From contig CANFYD010000002.1 in the NCBI GenBank assembly GCA_947450745.1, positions 1 to 35,108 of the forward strand: a stretch of 35,108 nucleotides of DNA, read 5' to 3'. Position numbers and translations under genes: made by a program. The notes beneath the pieces were generated by a model. The model ran no database searches. It worked only from the letters and a program-made list of their open reading frames with translations, and was not told the origin of the DNA. Positions 19,720-29,302 of this stretch are shown here, piece by piece. Position 1 is the stretch's first letter; every line of letters starts with the position of its first letter. The stretch comes from Burkholderiales bacterium (lineage in GTDB: Bacteria; Pseudomonadota; Gammaproteobacteria; Burkholderiales; Burkholderiaceae_C).

Positions 19720-20373
19720 ATGGAACACATCCTGCTGCTTGAAGACATCCCCGAGATCCGCGCTTGGCTGAAGGCCTTGACCAAGCAGGTCTTCCCTGCT
19801 GCCCAGATCACCGAATGCTCCCGCGTGCAGGATGCGCTGGCTCTGGTGAACAGCCAGCGCTTCAGCCTGGCCTTGCTGGACCTGGGCCTGCCGGACGGCT
19901 CCGGTGTCGACGTGATTGCCGCGCTGCGAGACAAGCAACCGGAGGTGCAGTCGGTCATCGTCACTATTCACGACGACGACGAGCACCTGTTCCCGGCCTT
20001 GCAGGCGGGCGCCTTCGGCTATTTGCTGAAGGAACAATCACGCGAGCTGTTGATCGAGCAATTGCAGCGTATGCGCCAGGGCGAGCCGCCGCTGTCGCCA
20101 TCGATTGCACGCAAGGTGATTGCCCATTTCGCATCGCAACGACGCCCGCAGGCCACCAATCTGCTGCCCGAGGTGTCGCTGACCGACCGTGAAACCGAGG
20201 TGCTGCTGCGCGTCGCCAAGGGCTTCACCCTGCCCGAGATCGGCGTGCAACTGGGCTTGTCACGCCACACCATTGCCGACTATGTGAAGCAGATCTACCG
20301 CAAGCTCAATGTCTCGTCGCGAGCCGAGGCGGCATTGGAAGCGCAACGGCTGGGGCTGTTCGGGCGGAACTGA
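19720..20373 (+). CDS. NarL/FixJ-family response regulator (start may be 19678)
   Basis: MEHILLLEDIPEIRAWL...LALLDLGLPDGSG; LTDRETEVLLRVAKGFTLPEIGVQLGLSRHTIADYVKQIYRKL (LuxR HTH). Confidence 0.95.
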   Translation: MEHILLLEDIPEIRAWLKALTKQVFPAAQITECSRVQDALALVNSQRFSLALLDLGLPDGSGVDVIAALRDKQPEVQSVIVTIHDDDEHLFPALQAGAFGYLLKEQSRELLIEQLQRMRQGEPPLSPSIARKVIAHFASQRRPQATNLLPEVSLTDRETEVLLRVAKGFTLPEIGVQLGLSRHTIADYVKQIYRKLNVSSRAEAALEAQRLGLFGRN

Positions 20374-20397
20374 TCGGCGCGCGCAGATAATGCGACG

Positions 20398-20970
20398 ATG
20401 ATTGGAAGACTGACAGGCGTCATCGCGGAAAAATCGCCCCCGCTGGTTCTCATTGATGTGCAGGGCGTCGGCTACGAAGTCGATGTGCCGATGAGTACGT
20501 TCTACAACCTGCCAGCGCTGGGCGAGAGGGTCAGCCTGCTGATCCATTTTGTCGTGCGCGAGGACGCCCAGATCCTGTTCGGCTTTTTGACCGCCGAGGA
20601 GCGCGCCACCTTCCGCTTGCTGGTCAAGATCAGCGGCGTCGGTCCCCGCATGGCTTTGTCGCTGCTGTCGGGCTTGTCGGTGGCCGAGTTGGCGCAAGCG
20701 GTGTCGCTGCAGCAGACCGGCCGCTTGGTCAAGGTGCCGGGTATCGGCAAGAAGACTGCCGAACGTCTGTTGCTGGAGCTGAAAGGCAAGCTGGGTGCCG
20801 ACCTGGGTCTGCCGCTGGCTCCGGCGCATGACAACCAGGCCGACATCTTGCAAGCCTTGGTCGCGCTGGGCTACAGCGATAAGGAAGCGGCGCTGGCCTT
20901 GAAGGCCTTGCCGGCCGACGTCGGCGTCAGTGACGGTATCAAGCTAGCGCTGAAGGCGCTGACACGTTGA
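20398..20970 (+). CDS. ruvA: Holliday junction helicase subunit RuvA
   Basis: [31 protein letters not shown]; Hh[11 protein letters not shown] and [18 protein letters not shown]. Confidence 0.98.
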   Translation: MIGRLTGVIAEKSPPLVLIDVQGVGYEVDVPMSTFYNLPALGERVSLLIHFVVREDAQILFGFLTAEERATFRLLVKISGVGPRMALSLLSGLSVAELAQAVSLQQTGRLVKVPGIGKKTAERLLLELKGKLGADLGLPLAPAHDNQADILQALVALGYSDKEAALALKALPADVGVSDGIKLALKALTR

Positions 20971-20998
20971 TCAGCCGCACAGCCCCGAGCCCACAGAC

Positions 20999-22054
20999 AT
21001 GAGCATACAAACCGACGACTTCGCCAGCGCACCACAGCGGGTGCTGAGCGCCGCGCCCACTTCGCCAAAAGAGGAAGCCATCGAGCGGGCGCTGCGGCCG
21101 AAGCTGCTGGAGGAGTACGTCGGCCAAGCCAAGGCGCGCGAGCAGCTGGAAATCTTCATCAGCGCGGCCCGCAAACGCGATGAAGCGATGGACCATGTGC
21201 TGCTGTTCGGCCCGCCGGGCTTGGGCAAAACGACGCTGTCCCACATCATTGCCGCCGAGCTGGGCGTGAACCTGCGCCAAACCTCCGGGCCGGTGCTGGA
21301 AAAGCCGAAGGATCTGGCCGCGATCCTGACCAATCTCGAAAAGAACGATGTGCTGTTCATCGACGAGATTCACCGCTTGTCACCGGTCGTCGAGGAAATT
21401 CTCTACCCGGCGCTGGAGGACTATCAGATCGACATCATGATCGGCGAGGGCCCGGCCGCGCGCTCGATCAAGCTCGATCTGCAACCATTCACGCTGGTCG
21501 GGGCCACGACGCGCGCCGGCATGCTGACCAACCCGCTGCGCGACCGCTTCGGCATCGTGGCGCGGCTGGAGTTCTACACGGCGGCCGAGTTGCAGCGCAT
21601 CGTCACCCGTTCGGCCGGCCTGCTGAACACGCCGATGGATGAAGAGGGCGCACTGGAAATCGCCCGGCGCTCACGCGGCACGCCGCGCATCGCCAACCGT
21701 TTGCTGCGTCGTGTGCGTGACTATGCCGATGTGAAGGGTGATGGCCGCATCGGCAAGGCCATCGCCGACAAGGCCCTCGCCATGCTGGATGTCGACCCGC
21801 TGGGCTTCGACCTGATGGACCGCAAGCTGCTGGAAGCCATCATCCACCGCTTCGACGGCGGCCCGGTCGGGCTGGACAACGTGGCGGCCGCCATCGGCGA
21901 GGAAAGCGGCACGATCGAAGATGTGATCGAGCCGTATCTGATTCAACAGGGCTTTTTGCAACGCACGCCGCGTGGTCGCATCGCCACGCTGGCCGCCTTT
22001 CGCCACCTGGGTGTAACGCCGCCCAAAGCGATCGCGCAGCAGTTCGACGAGTAG
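20999..22054 (+). CDS. ruvB: Holliday junction helicase subunit RuvB
   Basis: [65 protein letters not shown]. Confidence 0.99.
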   Translation: MSIQTDDFASAPQRVLSAAPTSPKEEAIERALRPKLLEEYVGQAKAREQLEIFISAARKRDEAMDHVLLFGPPGLGKTTLSHIIAAELGVNLRQTSGPVLEKPKDLAAILTNLEKNDVLFIDEIHRLSPVVEEILYPALEDYQIDIMIGEGPAARSIKLDLQPFTLVGATTRAGMLTNPLRDRFGIVARLEFYTAAELQRIVTRSAGLLNTPMDEEGALEIARRSRGTPRIANRLLRRVRDYADVKGDGRIGKAIADKALAMLDVDPLGFDLMDRKLLEAIIHRFDGGPVGLDNVAAAIGEESGTIEDVIEPYLIQQGFLQRTPRGRIATLAAFRHLGVTPPKAIAQQFDE

Positions 22055-22090
22055 CGCCCGCGCCTGATTCGTCAACACCGTGCAGACGCA

Positions 22091-22116
22091 AAAAAGCGAC
22101 CCGAAGGTCGCTTTTT
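22091..22116. terminator. Bidirectional terminator between convergent ruvB and porin
   Basis: AAAAAGCGACC-CGAA-GGTCGCTTTTT, perfect 11-bp stem with T tracts in both directions. Confidence 0.93.
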
Positions 22117-22165
22117 GTACGTCTGGACCAACAAGTCAAGCCCTTGCGGACTCGACCCTGCAGGA

Positions 22166-23116
22166 TCAGAAGTTGTGGCGGATGCCAGCTGCCAGCGAGC
22201 TGAAGTCGCCGGCCTTGCCGCCCAACAACTTGCTGTTGTTGTCGATGGCGGTGTAGAAGCCGTAGACCTTGGTGCGCTTGCTCAGGTTGTAGTTGTAGCC
22301 CAGCGTGTACTGCTTGGCACCGGCAGCGCCGAAAGTGCCGCCAGCTTCGGTGCCGCCGACGTTGACGTGGAATTCCGAAGCGCCCATCGTGTACATGGCC
22401 GACACGCGACCGATGTTGCGGGTGGCGTTGCCGGTCAAGCCGGTGTCTTCCATCTGGTAGTAACCACCGAAAGTGAAGGCACCCAGCTCATACAGACCGC
22501 GCACGGCGACTTGCATGGCCGAACCTTGCTTGCCGTAGCCGACGCCCAGGTGCAAAGGACCCTGGTCGTAGTTGCCGGACACGTCGACAGCGCGGGCATC
22601 GCCTGCAGCGCCTTCGCCGGCGTGCACGGTGAACTCACCAGTGAAGCCGTTGTAGTTGGGCGTGAAGTAGCCGACCTTGTTCGTCGAAGTGAACGAAGTA
22701 CCGAAGGCGTACAGCGCGTCGCTGGACGTGCCGGTGTCATGGTTGTGCATCGACACATAGTCGGCCGTCGCGAAGTACGAACCGTTGGTCCAACGACCCA
22801 ACTTGACCGTACCGAAAGCGCCACTCAACTGAACCGTGGCTTCACGGTTCCAGAAGGCTGTGCTGCTGGCCTTGCCGTCATCCGAGTTGAGACCATGCTC
22901 AAGCCAGAAACCAGCCTTCAGGCCGCCGCCCAAGTCTTCCATGCCCTTGAAACCAAGGCGCGAACCGTTGTTCTGCACAGTGGCGACGCGGTCAGCGTTG
23001 CCTGTCTTCTGGCTCTCGACCGAAGTATTGATACGGCCCCACAGGGTCACTGTGCTTTGAGCGAATGCCGGTGCGGCGAGGGCTGCCAGGGCGGCGACGA
23101 GTGCGATCTTTTTCAT
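22166..23116 (-). CDS. Gram-negative trimeric porin (Omp32-like)
   Basis: MKKIALVAALAALAAPAFAQSTVTLWGRINTSVE...SRLGFKGMEDLGGGLKAGFWLEHGL...; terminal Phe (AAGIRHNF). Confidence 0.96.
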   Translation of the reverse strand: MKKIALVAALAALAAPAFAQSTVTLWGRINTSVESQKTGNADRVATVQNNGSRLGFKGMEDLGGGLKAGFWLEHGLNSDDGKASSTAFWNREATVQLSGAFGTVKLGRWTNGSYFATADYVSMHNHDTGTSSDALYAFGTSFTSTNKVGYFTPNYNGFTGEFTVHAGEGAAGDARAVDVSGNYDQGPLHLGVGYGKQGSAMQVAVRGLYELGAFTFGGYYQMEDTGLTGNATRNIGRVSAMYTMGASEFHVNVGGTEAGGTFGAAGAKQYTLGYNYNLSKRTKVYGFYTAIDNNSKLLGGKAGDFSSLAAGIRHNF

Positions 23117-23297
23117 CGTATTCCTTTGTAAGTAAACCTTGAGCCGCTCTGGATAACCCTGAGCAGGGACTGAATGTGCCCGAAGTATAGAAGTGCAAAC
23201 CTCGCCCAAATTCAGAGCGACGCGAAATTGCAACACTTTTAGTCTAGGGTTCTCACCGACCATTTTTGCCCCGGCATCGCCGTAACCATCGCCGTCG

Positions 23298-23975
23298 TCA
23301 CGCTTGCGGATGGCTGCATTCGGCGACCTCATCCGGCCCGATGCAGTGCAGATGGGAATCATCATTCCACCCGATTAAGCTGAAGCCCTGCGCGGAGTAA
23401 AGCAGGCGATTGATCGCCGCATTGCCCAGCGTCCAGGTCTTGGCTGCCTGCAGCGACATGCGCCGACTGGCCCGGTGCAAGCAGTCCAATACCCCGCCGT
23501 GGGTGACGATGACGATGGTTTGCCCCGGATGCGCTTGCGCCAGCCGCTCCAGGCAAGCCAGGCTGCGGGCGTAAAAGTCAGTCAGCGTCTCGCCGCCCTC
23601 GGCCCCAAAGCTGGCGTCGCGCGCACGCCAGCGCTCGCTTTGATCCGGCCAGCCCAGCGCAATTTCGCCCCAGGTCAGGCCTTCGAAAATGCCGAAACTG
23701 CGCTCACGCAAGGCGGCATCGAGCTGCACGGGCAAGCCCGTCACCGTGGCCACCTCTGCAGCGGTTTGTCGGGCTCGCAACAGATCGCTGCAGTAAATGG
23801 CGTCGATCGCCTCGTCGGCCAGGGCCACGCTCAGGCGCCTCGCTTGCGCTTGGCCTTGGCCGTTCAGCGGGATGTCGCGATGGCCTTGGATGCGGGCTTG
23901 CACGTTCCAGGCGGTCTCGCCGTGGCGGATCGCCAGGATGCGCGTGCTGCGGTCGAGCGGCATCGCCTCAAACAC
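23298..23975 (-). CDS. Histidine phosphatase family protein (phosphoglycerate mutase-like)
   Basis: ILAIRHGETAWNVQARIQGHRDIPLNGQGQAQA; IVTHGGVLDCL. Confidence 0.95.
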   Translation of the reverse strand: MFEAMPLDRSTRILAIRHGETAWNVQARIQGHRDIPLNGQGQAQARRLSVALADEAIDAIYCSDLLRARQTAAEVATVTGLPVQLDAALRERSFGIFEGLTWGEIALGWPDQSERWRARDASFGAEGGETLTDFYARSLACLERLAQAHPGQTIVIVTHGGVLDCLHRASRRMSLQAAKTWTLGNAAINRLLYSAQGFSLIGWNDDSHLHCIGPDEVAECSHPQA

Positions 23976-24291
23976 CCCAGACCAGCGGCTGACCGGCCTT
24001 TTGGCTGCGCCGCAACAGCTCGATCAGCGGCCAGGCGCGCTGGTGCAAGCTGATCCCGGTACGCCTTGGTAGCGGCTGATTCGCCGCCTCCGCCTCGGCT
24101 TGCGCTTGTGCAAACTGGGCTTCATCGGCGGCCACCGCCTGCTCCAGCGCAGTGATCGCTGCGGCCAGATCGGGCACATCGACCAAGCCCTTGGCCGCTG
24201 GCGTGCGACCCAGCAGGGTCAACATCTGGTCGCCGTGGGCACTCAGCATGATGACGTCGGAGCCGGCCTTGGACTTGAATTTGTAGATCAT
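23968..24291 (-). CDS. DUF1840-family protein
   Basis: MIYKFKSKAGSDVIMLSAHGDQMLTLLGRTPAAKGLVDVPDLAAAITALEQAVAADE typical of this small family. Confidence 0.85.
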   Translation of the reverse strand: MIYKFKSKAGSDVIMLSAHGDQMLTLLGRTPAAKGLVDVPDLAAAITALEQAVAADEAQFAQAQAEAEAANQPLPRRTGISLHQRAWPLIELLRRSQKAGQPLVWGV

Positions 24292-24344
24292 GAAACACCC
24301 TGTTGAGCTGACGGCTGCCATTGTGCTGCCAGCCACGTGGTGTT

Positions 24345-26468
24345 TCAGGCCAGGAAGCCGCCCGCCAAGCGCGGCATCGCGCGCAGGGGCTCGCTGGCAG
24401 GCCGCCAGACGCGCTCCTCGAACGCCCTCGGGTCGAGCGCCGGCGCATACAGAAAACCCTGAAACTCATCGCAACCGGCGCGGGCGAGGAAATCGCGCTG
24501 CGCTTGCGTTTCCACCCCTTCGGCGATCACTTGCAAGCGCAAGGCCCGGCCCATCTGGATGATGGCGTTGACGATGCCGGCGTCGCTGGCGTCACCGGGC
24601 AGGCCCTGGATGAAGCTGCGGTCGATCTTGAGCCGCTGGATAGGAAAGCGCTTCAGATAGGCCAAGCTGGAATAGCCGGTGCCGAAGTCGTCGATCGACA
24701 TGCCTACCCCCAAAGCGGCCAGCGCTTGCAAGCGCTGCAGAGCTTCATCGGCATCGCCGACCAGAATGGATTCGGTCAGCTCCAGCTCGAGCAACTCGGG
24801 CGGCAAGCCGGAGCTGCGCAGCGCGAAGGCCACCGAATCGGCAAACTGGCTTTGCTGGAATTGCAGCGCCGACACATTGATGGCGACCGGCATGGGCCAG
24901 CCCTGGCGCAACCAAGTGGCGGCCTGCTCGACCGCCTGCTGCAGCACCCATTCCCCGATGGCCACGATAAAACCGCTTTCTTCCGCCACCGGAATGAATT
25001 CGCCCGGCGAAATCTCGCCGCGCAGCGGATCACGCCAGCGGATCAGGGCCTCGGCCCCGATGACTTTGCCGCTGGCCAGGGAAATTTGCGGCTGGTAGTG
25101 CAGTCGGAACTGGCCTTCGTGCAGGGCTTGGCGCATCGCATGGTCGAGCCGCATGCGGGACAGCAAGTCGATGTCCTTGCGCGGTTGATGAAAGTGGAAG
25201 GTGCCGCGGCCGCTTTCCTTGACCCAGTGCATGGCCCGCTCGGCGCTGGCCATCAAAGCGTCGGCGCTCGCCCCGTCGGCGGGAAAGAGTGCGATGCCGG
25301 TGCTGCAAGTGACGGTAAAGCTGAGGGTGTCAAAACTGAAGGGCCTCGACATCGCTTCCTGCACGCGCCGCGCCGCCTGCTCGCCCCCCCGCATATCGGC
25401 CTGATGAATCAGCAGGGCGAACTCATCGCCGCCCAGCCGCGCCACCATGTCCACCTCACGCGTGCAGGCCTTGAGCCGCTCGGCCGCTTCTTTCAGTACC
25501 CGGTCGCCGTAGGCATTTCCCAGCGTGTCGTTGATCTGCTTGAAACGATCCAGATCCACATTGAGCAGGGCAAAAGGCATGTTTTCGCGCCGCCCGATCG
25601 CTTGCGCCAACTCGACCCGCTCGGCCAGCGCGCGGCGGTTGGGCAGGCCGGTCAGCATGTCGGAGTGCGACAACTCGGCAATGCGCTGGCTGGCGGCCAG
25701 CTTCTCACTCAAGTCCCGGAAGGAAAAAACCCGCCCGGCGGCACGCCCGCGACTGAGCTGCGGCAAGGACACGCGCTCCAGCACCCGGCCATCGGTCAAC
25801 TTGATGACATCGCTGCTTTCTTGCAGCGGGGTCGCCTGAATGGTGCTCAGGCGCAGCAGGTAAGCCTCTGGCTCCAGCACGCTGCACCGCATCCAGCTTT
25901 GCACGGCGGCGTCATCGCGCTGTTGCAACAGATCGGCGGGAATGGCCCACAACAGGGCGAAACGACGGTTGCACGAGCGCATCTGGCCCAGCAGATCGAC
26001 CACCAGAATGCCGTCCGCCGTGGACTCCAGCGTCGCTTGCAGCTCGGCCACCAGGACCTCTCGCTCGTCTTCGCTCTGGCGCCGCTGGGTCTGATCGCGC
26101 ATGGCCACCAACCAGTAGCCGTCGGCCACCTGCGGGCCGGCGGCGAAGTAGCTGATGCGCCGGGTCACCCACAGCAGGCTGCCATCGGCATGCCGCATCA
26201 AGGTGTCGGAGTGGAGGCTGGCACGGGTGTCGCTGGCCGCATCCATCCAGAACATCGCATCCTCGGGCGTGCTGGCCAGCGCCTCCACCGTTTGTCCGAC
26301 CAATTGCTCGGCTGTCAGGCCCGACAAGCGCAGTGCCGCGCCATTCACCGCCAAGATGCAGCGCGTGCGCCCGTCCACCAGCCACACCGCATCCAGCAAG
26401 CCTTCCAGCATGGCCGCGTACGGATCGGCCACGTTGGAAGGCAAGGGACGCGGAAGGCTGTGCAACAT
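24345..26468 (-). CDS. PAS-GGDEF-EAL cyclic-di-GMP signalling protein
   Basis: REVDMVARLGGDEFALL (GGDEF with upstream RxxD), IGAEALIRW (EAL), IDDFGTGYSSLAYLKRFPIQRLKIDRSFI, IAEGVET. Confidence 0.96.
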   Translation of the reverse strand: MLHSLPRPLPSNVADPYAAMLEGLLDAVWLVDGRTRCILAVNGAALRLSGLTAEQLVGQTVEALASTPEDAMFWMDAASDTRASLHSDTLMRHADGSLLWVTRRISYFAAGPQVADGYWLVAMRDQTQRRQSEDEREVLVAELQATLESTADGILVVDLLGQMRSCNRRFALLWAIPADLLQQRDDAAVQSWMRCSVLEPEAYLLRLSTIQATPLQESSDVIKLTDGRVLERVSLPQLSRGRAAGRVFSFRDLSEKLAASQRIAELSHSDMLTGLPNRRALAERVELAQAIGRRENMPFALLNVDLDRFKQINDTLGNAYGDRVLKEAAERLKACTREVDMVARLGGDEFALLIHQADMRGGEQAARRVQEAMSRPFSFDTLSFTVTCSTGIALFPADGASADALMASAERAMHWVKESGRGTFHFHQPRKDIDLLSRMRLDHAMRQALHEGQFRLHYQPQISLASGKVIGAEALIRWRDPLRGEISPGEFIPVAEESGFIVAIGEWVLQQAVEQAATWLRQGWPMPVAINVSALQFQQSQFADSVAFALRSSGLPPELLELELTESILVGDADEALQRLQALAALGVGMSIDDFGTGYSSLAYLKRFPIQRLKIDRSFIQGLPGDASDAGIVNAIIQMGRALRLQVIAEGVETQAQRDFLARAGCDEFQGFLYAPALDPRAFEERVWRPASEPLRAMPRLAGGFLA

Positions 26469-27757
26469 CAGGCCGCCAGCGCCACAGCAGACTCGCCACC
26501 CACCGGCTCGAAAAAGTAGGCCGGGCGGGCACGCGGGCTCAAGTAGTCCAGCGCGGCCCGGGGCAGCAGTTCGGCCTTCAAACTGCGCCTGATGCCCAAG
26601 TCGGCTTGATGCTCCAGATTCAGCACCAAGGCTTCTTCTCGCGGAATTTTGGGGTCGTGCACCATCACCCGGGGCTTCAGCGGCCGCGAGGTGTTGACGG
26701 CGACCACCAGCGCGTAGCGGTCGTCCGTCAACTGCACGGCCGAACCCGGCGGGTAAACGCCCATCATGCGGATAAAGGCATTCAGCATGGTGGCGTCGAA
26801 CCGGTTGCGCCCCTGAGCAAAGATCAGTGACAGTGCCTCATGCGGCGTCAAGGCCTTGGAGGCGAGCAGCGGGTTGCACAAGCCGTCGAAGCGATTCACC
26901 AAAGCGACGATGCGTGCGCCGGTGCTCATGCGGTCCATGTTGAGGCGCTGCGGAAAACCGCTGCCGTCCGCGTTTTCATGGTGCTGGGCAATGATCAGCA
27001 AGGGCCCCGGCGTCAAGCCCATCGCCTGCCCCAGCGCCACGCCCTTGGCCACATGCTGTTGATACATCTGCGTCTCGGCCACCGAGAAGCCGTCGTCCCG
27101 GTTGCGCACGCGCGCCGGCAATTCGACCTTGCCGATGTCGTGCAGCAAGGCCCCCACGCCAAGGTCCATCATCTCGGCCCGATTCAGGCCGAACGTGCGG
27201 CCCAGCAGCAGCGCAATGATGGACACATTCAGCGCGTGCGCCGCACTGCGGTCGCCGGCCGCCTCGTTGAGCAAGCGGATGTTCAAGTCGCCTGGGACCA
27301 ACATCTTGTCGAGCAGCGCGGAGGTCAACGACAGCGATTGAGCGCCGGCCAGCTTCGGGTCCTGCAAGGCCAGCTCAGTCACCTCGCGGAAGGAGCAGGC
27401 AGCCTCGCCGTACTGGCGTTCGCACAACTGCAGCGAGGCGCGCTGAGCATCGAGTGCAGCGCGGTGCGCAGCCAGCGCCAGCGCCTCAGGCGCGACGGCC
27501 GCCACCGGCCCGGCCAGCGTCGCCTCGACCGGCGCCAAAGGCAGCGGCGTGGCCTGGGCCTGCAGCTCGCTTTTCCCTGGGCTCCAACGCACCTTCGCCA
27601 GCCCCAGCCGGCGCAGGATCTGCAACTGCTCTTCCGAACTCAGCTTGAAGCTGCTGAGCGGGAACGGGTGGGCCATCCAACCCAGATCCAGGTGGATAAA
27701 CATGCCGACCGTGACCTGACTGACTTCGATCATCGGATCTGAATTTTTGTCATTCAT
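26468..27757 (-). CDS. HD-GYP domain protein with N-terminal DUF3391-like region
   Basis: VGALLHDIGKVELPARV and AQHHENADGSGFPQRL; N-term VTVGMFIHLDLGWMAHPFPLSSF. Confidence 0.92.
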   Translation of the reverse strand: MNDKNSDPMIEVSQVTVGMFIHLDLGWMAHPFPLSSFKLSSEEQLQILRRLGLAKVRWSPGKSELQAQATPLPLAPVEATLAGPVAAVAPEALALAAHRAALDAQRASLQLCERQYGEAACSFREVTELALQDPKLAGAQSLSLTSALLDKMLVPGDLNIRLLNEAAGDRSAAHALNVSIIALLLGRTFGLNRAEMMDLGVGALLHDIGKVELPARVRNRDDGFSVAETQMYQQHVAKGVALGQAMGLTPGPLLIIAQHHENADGSGFPQRLNMDRMSTGARIVALVNRFDGLCNPLLASKALTPHEALSLIFAQGRNRFDATMLNAFIRMMGVYPPGSAVQLTDDRYALVVAVNTSRPLKPRVMVHDPKIPREEALVLNLEHQADLGIRRSLKAELLPRAALDYLSPRARPAYFFEPVGGESAVALAA

Positions 27758-28320
27758 ATATGTTCTCTTGACCCAAACAATAAGCCACCCTCGTGACCTG
27801 CTTCGGCAGGAGCATCGCAAAACTTTAGCGCGACAACACATTTGCCAACTGAAAACCTGCCAATATTTTTGCTCTACCGGGCGCTGGCTCGCCTATCGCC
27901 CATCCGCCTTCAAATTCGCCCCCGCCGCCGCTCAAAATCAAGGCCTGAACTTAATGCCTTGGCAGCCATCGCAAAGTGAGCAAAGCATAAATTGTCCAAA
28001 TTTGCGCTATCGGTTCAATTGAGCGGTACTTTCACACGATCAAGCTCATTTGAGCCGTGTTGAAACGCTCTTCGCAGCACGCTGCCGAGGCGCTTGCGGT
28101 GATTCCACCATGACAAAGTTGACCGATTGGTAAGACTTTCGTCAGTCAGAACCCTTACGAATCCAATAACGACAAGTCGCGTGGCATACTCTTTCTAGGG
28201 ATTGTATTTTTTTCACATCTATCAGCTCCGCATCGACTGAAATTGCCAGTCAGGCGAGTCAATCGGCCGATGCGTCGTTTCTAACCAGTGAAATCAGGGC
28301 GCTCAACGCCCCAGCCACCC

Positions 28321-29169
28321 ATGTCAGCAGCTCGCGCCTTTGAAGATCTGGCCACCCTCACGGTGCCGTCCAATGAACCCACCGTGGAGACGCAAGCCGC
28401 TTACGCGGGGAAAGTGCCCCTCAAACGCGATCTGGTGGCAGGGCTGGAAAAGGGTTTGACCGTGATTGAGGCTTTTGATCAAGAGCGCCCGCGCCTGACC
28501 ATCAGTGAAGTCGCCGCGCTGACCGGACTGACCCGTGCCGCCGCGCGCCGCTATTTGTTGACGCTGACCCATCTGGGCTTTATCGCGCAAGACCGCAAGA
28601 TGTTTGCGCTGACGCCCAAGGTCTTGCGGCTGGGCCAGAGCTATCTGCACTCGGCCCGCCTGCCGCGCATCATCGAACCCGAATTGCACAAACTGGCTTA
28701 CGCCATGAAGGAAGCCAGCTCGGCCGGCGTGCTGGACGGCAATGACGTGATCTGCATCGCCGCCGCCAGCGCCGGACGGGTGGTGTCACCGACGATGCAG
28801 CCGGGCAGCCGGGTGCCGGCTTATTGCACCGGCAATGGCCGGGTGCTGTTGGCCGCCTTGCCACAGGCCGATGTCGAAGCCTGGGTCAGCCGCCAAGCAC
28901 TGACCGCCCTGACTCCGCACACCATCATCCACCCCGAACGGCTGAGCATCGAAATCGCCCGCGCCCGCTCGCTCGGCTATGCCTGCATCGACCAAGAGCT
29001 AGAGCTGGGCCTGCGCACCGTCGCCCTGCCGCTGAAAAACTACCGCGGCGACGTCGTCGCCTCGATGAACATCAGCGTCCACGCCGCCCGCATGAGCATG
29101 GACCAGCTGGTCGAGCACTGCCTGCCCCCGCTGCTGCAAGCTCAGGCGCATTTGAGGATGCTTCTTTAG
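28321..29169 (+). CDS. IclR-family transcriptional regulator (PcaR/PobR-like); start could be 28288
   Basis: VAGLEKGLTVIEAFDQERPRLTISEVAALTGLTRAAARRYLLTLTHLGFI; effector domain YCTGNGRVLLAAL. Confidence 0.93.
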   Translation: MSAARAFEDLATLTVPSNEPTVETQAAYAGKVPLKRDLVAGLEKGLTVIEAFDQERPRLTISEVAALTGLTRAAARRYLLTLTHLGFIAQDRKMFALTPKVLRLGQSYLHSARLPRIIEPELHKLAYAMKEASSAGVLDGNDVICIAAASAGRVVSPTMQPGSRVPAYCTGNGRVLLAALPQADVEAWVSRQALTALTPHTIIHPERLSIEIARARSLGYACIDQELELGLRTVALPLKNYRGDVVASMNISVHAARMSMDQLVEHCLPPLLQAQAHLRMLL

Positions 29170-29181
29170 AGTCCTTTGGTA

Positions 29182-29254
29182 TTGGGGACAGATCGCCCGA
29201 ATGTACCCATGAGTAGCTCTGTCCCCAACTGATCAAGCGGGTTACTGGGGACAG
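29182..29254. repeat. REP/REPIN-like GGGGACAG repeat cluster
   Basis: TTGGGGACAGA (29182-29192) inverted relative to TCTGTCCCCAA (29218-29228), plus a third copy TGGGGACAG (29246-29254). Confidence 0.6.
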
Positions 29255-29302
29255 GCCGATTGAGCACAGTGAGCGCTCTCGCCCTCCAGCACAAGACCAA
29301 CG

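Noticed and set aside
24321-26519. 732-aa plus-strand ORF
   Set aside because: Completely antisense to the motif-supported PAS-GGDEF-EAL gene; composition (His/Gln/Arg-rich) is typical of shadow ORFs in high-GC DNA.
27747-28022. 91-aa ORF in the HD-GYP/IclR intergenic region
   Set aside because: No recognisable domain, no SD, composition not coding-like; more likely non-coding control region.
28172-28195. Possible sigma-54 promoter (TGGCATACTCTTTCT)
   Set aside because: Lacks the required GC at -12, so it does not meet the consensus.
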